NCBI GenBank assembly: GCA_944390305.1 | Contig: CALXPX010000081.1 | Span: forward strand, 1-5,384 | Origin: an uncultured Clostridia bacterium | GTDB taxonomy: Bacteria > Bacillota > Clostridia > TANB77 > CAG-508 | DNA: 5,384 bases | Direction of reading: 5' to 3' | Shown: positions 1-5,243 of the stretch, one piece after another | How positions within the stretch are numbered: the first letter of the stretch is position 1 | Layout: every line of letters starts with the position of its first letter | Position numbers and translations under genes: made by a program | The notes under the pieces: model-generated | The model's database searches: none | Seen by the model: only the letters and a program-made list of their open reading frames with translations | Told to the model about the DNA's origin: nothing

Positions 1-10
1 TTTTTTGTGT

Positions 11-22
11 CTTTATATAAAG
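11..22 (+). promoter_or_regulatory. Possible -10 region inside a short palindrome, upstream of the pilin-like gene
   Basis: CTTTATATAAAG at 11-22 is a perfect 12-base palindrome and contains TATAAA (16-21), a 5/6 match to the sigma-A -10 box. With a usual spacer the -35 box would lie left of the window, so the promoter cannot be confirmed. The T-run at 1-6 could be the tail of a terminator from a gene outside the window. A strong ribosome binding site, AGGAGG at 51-56, lies six bases before the ATG at 63 and fixes that start. Confidence 0.3.
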
Positions 23-62
23 TAAAAATGTTAGAAAAAATAAATTACATAGGAGGAATAAA

Positions 63-1598
63 ATGAAGAAAAAAATGAAAAAGTTAAAAAAACAGATAAA
101 AGGTATAACATTAATAGCCTTAGTCATTACAATAATAGTGCTACTTATCTTAGCAGCAGTAGCAATAAATCTTACAATAGGAAGTAATGGAATATTTACA
201 AGAACTAAAGATGCAGTAGATAGATATGAATTAGCAGCTATAGAAGAAAAAATCAAAATGGAAGAAGTAGTAGGAATTATAGATTCATATATACCAGGAG
301 GAACGCAAGGTATTAACTATATAAAAGGAATATATGCAATAGAAAATAGTGAAAAAGAAATGAAAATGGATTGTATAATGGAGTTAGAGGGAAAATTGTA
401 TAGAGCGAATCTGAATGTAAATAGATCAGAAAATGATATGACAGTAGAATCGGCAACTAAAATGGAAAAAATAGAAGACATTGCAATGCCACTTTATATT
501 ATGCTTTTTAATGATGAAAATATAGGAGATATAGAAGTTAAAGTAGAAAATGAGGAAGAAGGTTATATTATAATTAGATATAAAAATACAAATTATATTA
601 TTACAGTTGAGGAAACAGAAATATCTAATAAAGCTTCTATAGACTATTATGAAGGCAATATTGATCAAAATCCAGGAGAAATGGAAGGGGATGGAACAGA
701 AGGATCACCATATTTAATACAAAGTATAGAAGATTTAGTAGCTTTTTCAGAAAGGTCATTAAATTACAGTTTTAGTGGCGAATATATATCTTTAGATACA
801 GATTTAGATTTTAATTCAGATGAATCATATGTAGATCCATATACTACAGTATTTGGAGATATAAATAGAAATGACATAATAGAGCCATTAAAAACAGAAC
901 TCACGACAGGACGTGGATTTTTCCCAATTGCTTATGATGGTAACGGATTCATGGGAAGTTTTAACGGAAATAATTATATCATTAAAAATTTATATATGAA
1001 TGATGTTATTAATCAAAGTAATGCAGATATATCCTTAATGGAGGCATATCCAGTGATTGGTTTTGGATTATTTTCTGGATTAAATGATGGCGAAATAAAG
1101 AATTTGAAAGTTACCGGTAATATTACTAGTTCGTTGGAATATGTAGGAGGAATAGTTGGGGATTGCGTTGGAGACTCTGTTATTGAAAATTGTGTTAATG
1201 AAGTAAATATAACGGCTGTAGGTAGTAGTAGTGTAGGTGGTATTACAGGAGGTAGAGAATATGAGTCTTTTACAATCTTAGATTGTAAAAATTATGGAAA
1301 TATTAGTATAGTACAAGATGATAATATACCAGAAGAAATAAAAATTGGAGGAATAATAGGGTGTACAGATTCTGGTAGAATAAATAACTGTATTAATTAT
1401 GGCACAATAAAATCTATAAGTGATGGTACAAATTTATATAAAGGAGATATCTATGGAAAATTAGGTGCTAATGGTGAAAAGTGCATTACTAATTGTGAAA
1501 ATATGGGAACATTAGAAGTAGAAACAGTATCTGGACAAAATAGCTTTACTACATATATAGGAGGAATTATAGGGATTCTTTATTATAGACCAATGTAA
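63..1598 (+). CDS. Type IV pilin-like N-terminus protein with C-terminal GLUG-type beta-helix repeats (surface/secreted)
   Basis: A 511-residue protein. What is seen: a lysine-rich leader (residues 1-14, eight Lys, ending Lys-Gly), then the hydrophobic segment ITLIALVITIIVLLIL (15-30, continuing to about 36), then a helix with SNGIFTRTKDA. This is the layout of a class III prepilin signal, with predicted cleavage after Gly14. The residue at mature position 5 is Ala, not the usual Glu. Residues 70-200 form an acidic, strand-rich region I do not recognise. Residues 208-310 (GDGTEGSPYLIQS, then FMGSFNGNNYIIKNL) match the usual entry to GLUG beta-helices. From about 335 to the end come GG(I/V)xG...NCxNxG repeats. 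Known of the family: many clostridial genomes encode such stand-alone pilin-like proteins, and GLUG repeats occur in surface and adhesin proteins. Inference: inserted in the membrane by the N-terminal helix and exposed outside. No pilus assembly genes are adjacent. The ATG follows AGGAGG at good spacing. The last repeat stops right after GGIIG. Confidence 0.8.
   Translation: MKKKMKKLKKQIKGITLIALVITIIVLLILAAVAINLTIGSNGIFTRTKDAVDRYELAAIEEKIKMEEVVGIIDSYIPGGTQGINYIKGIYAIENSEKEMKMDCIMELEGKLYRANLNVNRSENDMTVESATKMEKIEDIAMPLYIMLFNDENIGDIEVKVENEEEGYIIIRYKNTNYIITVEETEISNKASIDYYEGNIDQNPGEMEGDGTEGSPYLIQSIEDLVAFSERSLNYSFSGEYISLDTDLDFNSDESYVDPYTTVFGDINRNDIIEPLKTELTTGRGFFPIAYDGNGFMGSFNGNNYIIKNLYMNDVINQSNADISLMEAYPVIGFGLFSGLNDGEIKNLKVTGNITSSLEYVGGIVGDCVGDSVIENCVNEVNITAVGSSSVGGITGGREYESFTILDCKNYGNISIVQDDNIPEEIKIGGIIGCTDSGRINNCINYGTIKSISDGTNLYKGDIYGKLGANGEKCITNCENMGTLEVETVSGQNSFTTYIGGIIGILYYRPM
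1065..1595 (+). repeat. GLUG-like protein repeat array within the pilin-like gene
   Basis: Residues 335-511 contain about six imperfect units built on a Gly-rich turn followed by an Asn-Cys turn. They start near residues 335 (GLFSGLNDGEIKNL), 360 (YVGGIVG), 390 (SVGGITGG), 427 (KIGGIIG), 460 (KGDIYGKLG) and 498 (YIGGIIG). Four units carry Cys at the equivalent position: ENCVNE (377), LDCKNYG (408), NNCINYG (443) and TNCENMG (478). The pattern fits a right-handed beta-helix with one coil per unit. The sixth unit is incomplete. The DNA copies have diverged, so this is a protein-level repeat and not a recent duplication. Confidence 0.7.
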
Positions 1599-1600
1599 AT

Positions 1601-1616
1601 AATTTATGAAAGTAAA
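1601..1616 (+). repeat. 16-base sequence also present on the minus strand at 5213-5228
   Basis: AATTTATGAAAGTAAA lies just after the stop of the pilin-like gene and occurs again, identically, on the minus strand at 5228-5213. Each copy can fold into a small hairpin with a GAAA loop closed by a U-G pair. Here an outer TAGAC (1586-1590) can pair with GTCTA (1623-1627). At the other copy the outer stem is CGGAA with TTCCG. A chance match of this length is possible in A+T-rich DNA, so common origin or function is only a suggestion. Confidence 0.35.
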
Positions 1617-1638
1617 CTAATAGTCTACTAAATTAATA

Positions 1639-1667
1639 TTGAAAAATTAAGTTAAATGATATAAAAT
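1639..1667 (+). promoter_or_regulatory. Predicted sigma-A promoter for the penicillin-binding protein gene
   Basis: TTGAAA (1639-1644), a 17-base spacer, then TAAAAT (1662-1667); both hexamers match the consensus at five of six positions. An alternative reading is an extended -10, TG (1657-1658) one base before TATAAA (1660-1665). Either places the transcription start near 1671-1675, giving a leader of only about 20-25 bases. The -10 box overlaps the left arm of the hairpin at 1663-1693, so transcripts from this promoter would lack that arm. Confidence 0.55.
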
Positions 1668-1695
1668 ACTCTCAAATGAAAGGAGAGTATTTTTT
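1663..1695 (+). terminator. Intrinsic terminator-like hairpin ending directly at the next start codon
   Basis: AAAATACTCTC (1663-1673) pairs perfectly with GAGAGTATTTT (1683-1693) over 11 bp, with a 9-base loop, and the right arm runs into six T residues (1690-1695). This would end transcripts of the pilin-like gene. The right side also contains the ribosome binding site AAAGGAG (1679-1685) of the penicillin-binding protein gene, whose ATG is at 1696. In a read-through RNA the hairpin would therefore also hide that site. Confidence 0.65.
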
Positions 1696-3597
1696 ATGAA
1701 AAAATTTATAATAGTGCTTCTTATTTTATTTGTAATAGGCGCAGTAGCTGTAATTATATATATGAATAGAACAGAGCCTTCTGTATGCTTAAAAGATTAT
1801 TTTGACAAACTAAATAATAAAGATTATGAAGGTATGTATGAATATGTAGAAACTAGTTTATCTAAAGAAGATTTTATAACAAGAGTAAAAAATATATATG
1901 AAGGAATTGAAGCTACAAATATTTCTGCAACAGTAATTACTAATACAGAAGATGAAGAAGATAGCAGTATTACAAATATAACATATAATAATTCTATGGA
2001 TACTTTAGCAGGAAATATTAATTTTATGAATACTGTAAAAGTAAAGAAAGTAGAAGGATGTTATAAAATAATTTGGAATTCAAGTGTGATTTTCTCTGAA
2101 TTAAAGGATGAATATAAAGTAAGAGTTACTGATCTAAAAAGTACAAGAGGAGCCATATATGATAAAAATGGTATAGCAATAGCTAAAGATGGTGAAGTTT
2201 ATTCTGTAGGATTAGTTCCTGGAAAAATGGATGATACCACAGACATTACAAAATTAGCAAATTTACTGGGAATTACAGAAGATACAATTAATAATTCTTT
2301 AAATGCATCTTATGTTAAAGAAGATACTTTCGTACCACTTAGAAAAATATCTAAAGATGAGCAAGATTTAAAAAATGAATTATTAAACATAAAAGGAATA
2401 TTGATTACAGATACTGATTCAAGAGTATATCCATATAAAGAAGCAACATCTATTTTGACTGGATATGTACAAGATGGAGAAGGAAAAACAGGACTAGAAT
2501 ATGCATATAATGATAGATTAAAAGGCATAGATGGTGAAGAAATATATATTGCAGATGAAAATGAAAATAAAGTAAAAACTCTTGCTAAAAGAGACTTGAA
2601 AAATGGTGAAGATATAAAAACAACAATAGATGTAAATGTTCAAAAGAAATTATATAATGAATTTAAAGATGATGAAGGTACTTCTGTTGCAATGAATTAC
2701 AATACAGGAGAGGTAATAGCGTTAGTAAGTACTCCATCATATGATGCAAATGATATTGTTTTAGGAGTAACAGATGAGGAATGGAATAATCTTGTAAATG
2801 ATGAAAAGAAACCTATGTATAACCGTTATTTATCTACATATGTACCAGGTTCATCATTAAAACCGGTTGTAGGTGCAATAGGATTAAATTCTAATAGCTT
2901 TTTGGCAGATGATGATTTTGGAACAAGTGGAACTAGGTGGCAAAATGATAGCTCTTGGAAAGATTTATATGTTACAACACTTACAACATACTCAGGTCCT
3001 GCCAATTTAAGAAATGCACTTATATATTCAGATAATATATATTTTGCTAAAGCAGCACTTAAAATAGGAAAAAATAATCTACAAAAAGGATTAGATAATT
3101 TTGGCTTTAATGATAAGATTTCTTTTGTGCAAGATATAACTAAATCTACATATGGACAGATGGATAGTGATGCTGCAATTGCAAATAGCGGATATGGTCA
3201 AGACCAAATGCTTGTCAATCCAATACATATGGCAATGATTTATTCAAGTTTTGCAAATGGTGGAAATATGGTTATGCCATGTTTAGAATATACAGAAACT
3301 AAATATTATAAACAAAATGTTATATCAAATGATATAGCAAATACAATAAAAGAAGATTTAGTTCAAGTAGTAGAAATTGGTACAGGTAAAGAAGCAAAAA
3401 TAGAAGGAAAAAAGATGGCTGGAAAAACTGGAACAGCAGAAATAAAGGAAAATCAACAAGATGAAAGCGGAACAGAAATAGGATGGTTTAATGCTTTTGA
3501 TGAAAATGGTCTTTTAGTTGTTAGTATGGTAGAAAATGTAAAAGGAAAGGGAGGAAGTCATTATTTACTTCCAAAAGTGAAAACAGTTTTTGAATAA
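1696..3597 (+). CDS. Class B penicillin-binding protein, MecA/PBP2a-like (NTF2-like N-domain, dimerisation and transpeptidase domains)
   Basis: A 633-residue D,D-transpeptidase expected to cross-link peptidoglycan on the outer face of the membrane. Domains seen: one N-terminal membrane anchor (about 4-22, no lipobox); an NTF2-like domain as in MecA (about 28-138, CLKDYFDKLNNKDYEGMYEY to IIWNSSVIF); a dimerisation domain (about 147-300, with STRGAIYDKNG at 149-159, DTFVPLRKI, ILTGYV and GLEYAYNDRLKG); and a transpeptidase domain (about 325-630). All active-site motifs are present: SxxK as S386-S-L-K389, S445-D-N447 and K577-T-G-T580. Further PBP2a-like stretches are STPSYD (345-350), WQNDSSW, SGYGQ (498-502) and IGWF (595-598). 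The nucleophile-to-SDN distance, 59 residues, equals that in S. aureus PBP2a (S403/S462). Length is close to PBP2a (668). Related families include Enterococcus PBP5 and B. subtilis PbpC. Low beta-lactam affinity is possible but not shown. No mecR/mecI-type regulators are nearby. The ATG follows AAAGGAG at ten bases. Confidence 0.93.
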   Translation: MKKFIIVLLILFVIGAVAVIIYMNRTEPSVCLKDYFDKLNNKDYEGMYEYVETSLSKEDFITRVKNIYEGIEATNISATVITNTEDEEDSSITNITYNNSMDTLAGNINFMNTVKVKKVEGCYKIIWNSSVIFSELKDEYKVRVTDLKSTRGAIYDKNGIAIAKDGEVYSVGLVPGKMDDTTDITKLANLLGITEDTINNSLNASYVKEDTFVPLRKISKDEQDLKNELLNIKGILITDTDSRVYPYKEATSILTGYVQDGEGKTGLEYAYNDRLKGIDGEEIYIADENENKVKTLAKRDLKNGEDIKTTIDVNVQKKLYNEFKDDEGTSVAMNYNTGEVIALVSTPSYDANDIVLGVTDEEWNNLVNDEKKPMYNRYLSTYVPGSSLKPVVGAIGLNSNSFLADDDFGTSGTRWQNDSSWKDLYVTTLTTYSGPANLRNALIYSDNIYFAKAALKIGKNNLQKGLDNFGFNDKISFVQDITKSTYGQMDSDAAIANSGYGQDQMLVNPIHMAMIYSSFANGGNMVMPCLEYTETKYYKQNVISNDIANTIKEDLVQVVEIGTGKEAKIEGKKMAGKTGTAEIKENQQDESGTEIGWFNAFDENGLLVVSMVENVKGKGGSHYLLPKVKTVFE

Positions 3598-3606
3598 ATT
3601 ATAAAA

Positions 3607-3656
3607 ATAAAATAATACCATTGTTAAAAATAATAAAACGTGGTATTATTTTATAT
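3607..3656 (+). terminator. Hairpin terminator after the penicillin-binding protein gene
   Basis: ATAAAATAATACCA (3607-3620) pairs perfectly with TGGTATTATTTTAT (3641-3654): a 14-bp stem closing a 20-base A-rich loop. The T-rich 3' arm serves as the U-tract. It starts ten bases after the stop codon. The large loop and A/T-rich stem make it less certain than a compact GC-rich terminator. It overlaps the predicted promoter of the next operon. Confidence 0.55.
3621..3649 (+). promoter_or_regulatory. Predicted sigma-A promoter for the flavin reductase operon
   Basis: TTGTTA (3621-3626), an exact 17-base spacer, then TATTAT (3644-3649, five of six to consensus). Transcription would start near 3656, leaving a leader of about 15 bases carrying GGAGG (3660-3664) six bases before the ATG at 3671. 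The -35 box lies in the loop and the -10 box in the 3' arm of the preceding terminator hairpin. Confidence 0.45.
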
Positions 3657-3670
3657 ATTGGAGGAAACAT

Positions 3671-4243
3671 ATGGGAAAAGTAATGTGGAAGGCAGGAACT
3701 TTCGAATATCCAATACCAGCAGCTATGGTAAGTGTAGGTGATATGGATAAATCTAATATAATAACTGTAGCTTGGACTGGAATTTTAAATACAGATCCTG
3801 CAATGTGTTATATTTCTGTAAGACCTAATAGATATTCTTATGATGTAATAAAGAAAAGTAAAGAGTTTGTTATAAATTTAACAACAGAAAGTTTAGCATA
3901 TAAGACAGATTGGTGTGGTGTAAGAAGTGGAAACAAATATGATAAATTTAAAGAAATGCATCTTACAAAAGAAAAAGCTAATTTTGTAAAATGTCCACTT
4001 ATAAAAGAAAGCCCTGTATCTATCGAATGTAAAGTTAAAAAGGAAATTAATTTAGGCAGCCATACTATGTTTATGGCAGAAATTCTATGTATAAATGCTG
4101 ATGAAAAATACATTGATAATAAGGGTGCATTTGACATATCTAAATGTAAGCTTATTGCATATGCAAATGGAGGATATTATTCACTTGGGAAAAAAATAGG
4201 TAAATTTGGATATTCTGTTAGAAAGAAGAAAGGAAGAAAATAA
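3671..4243 (+). CDS. Flavin reductase family protein (flavoredoxin-like, FMN-binding split barrel)
   Basis: A 190-residue cytoplasmic protein of the flavin reductase-like family, which bind FMN in a split beta-barrel and either reduce free flavin with NAD(P)H or carry electrons as flavoredoxins. What is seen: the N-terminal core YPIPAAMVSVGD (13-24), then SNIITVAWTGILNTDPAMCY (28-47), ISVRPNRYSYDVI (48-60) and EFVINLTTE (65-73), which together are the usual FMN-phosphate and isoalloxazine-binding region. Next come TDWCGVRSGNKYDKF (79-93), ESPVSIEC (113-120), LGSHTMFMAEI (128-138) and the C-terminal LIAYANGGYYSLGKKIGKFGYSV. Length and motif order are typical of the clostridial and Desulfovibrio flavoredoxin group. 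The strongly basic tail (RKKKGRK) is a small oddity. First gene of a three-gene operon, with GGAGG six bases before the ATG. The electron donor and partner cannot be read from the sequence. Confidence 0.92.
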   Translation: MGKVMWKAGTFEYPIPAAMVSVGDMDKSNIITVAWTGILNTDPAMCYISVRPNRYSYDVIKKSKEFVINLTTESLAYKTDWCGVRSGNKYDKFKEMHLTKEKANFVKCPLIKESPVSIECKVKKEINLGSHTMFMAEILCINADEKYIDNKGAFDISKCKLIAYANGGYYSLGKKIGKFGYSVRKKKGRK

Positions 4244-4244
4244 A

Positions 4245-4670
4245 ATGGAAAATTACGTACATAAAGTTCAATATTATGAAACAGATAGAATGGGACTAGT
4301 ACATCATTCTAATTACATTAGATGGATGGAAGAAGCAAGAATAGATTGGCTTGATAAAATAGGCATAGGTTTTGATAAATTAGAAGAAATGGGTATTAGT
4401 TCACCTATACTTTCGGTTAATTGCAAATATAAGAATGGTTCTACATTTGGAGATAGTATAGAAATAAAAACAAAAGTAACAAAATATAATGGTGTAAAAA
4501 TTACAATAAGTTATGAAATGACAAATATTAAAACAAAAGAAATTGTTGCAACAGGAGATACAGAATTATGCTTTATAAATTTAAAGACTAGAAAACCAAT
4601 TATATTAAAAAAAGAAAATTTAGAATTAGATAAAAAGATGAAAGAGGATTTATTAAAGGAGGAATATTAA
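4245..4670 (+). CDS. Acyl-CoA thioesterase, YbgC/4-hydroxybenzoyl-CoA thioesterase type (hotdog fold)
   Basis: A 141-residue single-domain hotdog protein expected to hydrolyse acyl-CoA thioesters in the cytoplasm. The family signature is at the N-terminus: YYETDRMGLVHHSNYIRWME (10-29) followed by EAR. Asp14 is in the position of the catalytic Asp of 4-hydroxybenzoyl-CoA thioesterases (Asp17 in the Pseudomonas enzyme), with His20/His21 and Asn23-Tyr24 after it. Later strands fit the fold: SVNCKYKNGSTFGDSIEI (57-74), VKITISYEMTN (84-94) and VATGDTELCFINLKTRKP (101-118). Start choice: the frame is open from a TTG at 4206, but the ATG at 4245 has AGGAAG (4231-4236) at eight bases, begins the family-conserved region and does not overlap the upstream gene, so it is preferred. 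It starts one base after the flavin reductase stop. The physiological acyl group is unknown. Confidence 0.9.
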   Translation: MENYVHKVQYYETDRMGLVHHSNYIRWMEEARIDWLDKIGIGFDKLEEMGISSPILSVNCKYKNGSTFGDSIEIKTKVTKYNGVKITISYEMTNIKTKEIVATGDTELCFINLKTRKPIILKKENLELDKKMKEDLLKEEY

Positions 4671-5080
4671 TGAGAATACTTATAATTTGTAGTAAAGCTT
4701 TTTATAAAGAAATACCAGAAATAAAAGAAAAATTAGAAAAAATGGGGCATAAAATAGAATTACCAAATAGTTATAATAATCCGGATGCAGAAAAAGAATC
4801 TTGGAGTTTAGGAAAAGAAAAGCATGCAGAATTTAAAGAAAAAATGTTTAAAATGAGTAAAGAAAGAATAAAGAAAGTTGATGCAGTATTAGTACTAAAT
4901 TTTGAAAAACATGGAGTAAAAAATTATATTGGTGGAGCAACTTTTATTGAAATTTATGAAGCATTTATGAAAAATAAAAAAATTTATTTATATAATGATA
5001 TACCAGAAGGAATGTTATATGATGAGATATCTGGTTTCTCTCCAGTAATACTACATGAAAATTTGAGTTTAATAAAATAA
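4670..5080 (+). CDS. Small nucleoside 2-deoxyribosyltransferase-like protein, function unproven
   Basis: A 136-residue soluble protein. What is seen: an alpha/beta start MRILIICSKAFYKEI (1-15), a charged helical middle with EKHAEFKEKMFKMSKERI (50-67), a strand with DAVLVLNFEK (71-80), a glycine turn and helix NYIGGATFIEIYEAF (85-99), and a strand KKIYLYNDIPEG (103-114). The order 'Asp-x-hydrophobic-Asn strand, Gly-Gly turn, Glu-containing helix, Lys-hydrophobic strand' resembles the nucleoside 2-deoxyribosyltransferase superfamily. Glu94 would correspond to the nucleophile region of true enzymes, but the surrounding catalytic signature is not clear, so enzyme activity is uncertain. Start: ATG overlaps the thioesterase stop by one base (TAATG), with a strong AAAGGAGG (4655-4662) seven bases upstream, so the two genes are probably translationally coupled. 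It is the last gene of the operon and is followed directly by a terminator. Confidence 0.72.
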   Translation: MRILIICSKAFYKEIPEIKEKLEKMGHKIELPNSYNNPDAEKESWSLGKEKHAEFKEKMFKMSKERIKKVDAVLVLNFEKHGVKNYIGGATFIEIYEAFMKNKKIYLYNDIPEGMLYDEISGFSPVILHENLSLIK

Positions 5081-5081
5081 A

Positions 5082-5123
5082 AAAAATATATGATTAAATT
5101 AAAAAATTTAATCATATATTTTT
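5082..5123 (+). terminator. Strong 19-bp terminator hairpin ending the operon, likely bidirectional
   Basis: Bases 5082-5100 and 5105-5123 are perfect reverse complements (19 bp) around an AAAA loop. The left arm starts in an A-run and the right arm ends in a T-run, so it can act in either direction. It begins two bases after the last gene's stop. The stem is almost all A/T with a central TGATTAAATT core. Confidence 0.85.
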
Positions 5124-5150
5124 ATATATTATATATTTTATTTTAAAAAA

Positions 5151-5237
5151 GGAATTGGAGATATTATTTCTAATATCTCCGGAATTAGTTGGTATTCGGA
5201 ATGCTTCCTAAATTTACTTTCATAAATTTATTCCGCT
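5151..5237 (-). ncRNA. Candidate structured RNA or leader, two GAAA-capped hairpins (unassigned)
   Basis: Read on the minus strand from about 5237 to 5145. Hairpin A: CGGAA (5235-5231) pairs with TTCCG (5201-5197) around an inner nine-pair stem TAAATTTAT / GTAAATTTA (5230-5222 with 5217-5209) capped by GAAA, leaving the bulge GGAAGCA. Hairpin B: GGAGATATTA (5180-5171), loop GAAA, TAATATCTCC (5166-5157), perfect 10 bp. Then AATTCC and TTTTTT (5150-5145). The segment is richer in G+C than its surroundings, as structured RNAs in A+T-rich genomes often are. Other GGAA/TTCC pairings are possible, so it could switch between folds. I recognise no known riboswitch or sRNA class. It could also be a DNA operator or a terminator region. 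Transcription is not shown. Confidence 0.35.
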
Positions 5238-5243
5238 AGATAT

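Noticed and set aside
426..668. Minus-strand open frame of 80 codons inside the pilin-like gene
   Set aside because: It lies entirely within a well-supported + strand gene, is biased to Phe/Ile/Asn/Tyr as antisense A+T-rich DNA is, and shows no family motif.
1065..1595. GLUG repeats as a CRISPR-like or DNA tandem repeat
   Set aside because: The periodicity is in the protein; the DNA units differ in length and sequence and lie in one intact reading frame.
2310..2528. Minus-strand open frame of 72 codons inside the penicillin-binding protein gene
   Set aside because: Antisense to the conserved dimerisation domain; no recognisable motif, so treated as a shadow frame.
3838..4137. Minus-strand open frame of 99 codons inside the flavin reductase gene
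   Set aside because: Antisense to a clearly conserved gene, with no recognisable domain.
4206..4244. TTG start extending the thioesterase by 13 residues
   Set aside because: The extension lies inside the flavin reductase 3' end, has no good ribosome binding site and precedes the conserved start of the family; ATG 4245 has a proper site.
5197..5210. GGAAGCA on the minus strand as a fragment of SRP (4.5S) RNA
   Set aside because: Only a short word is shared; the SRP apical loop with its symmetric internal loops is absent.
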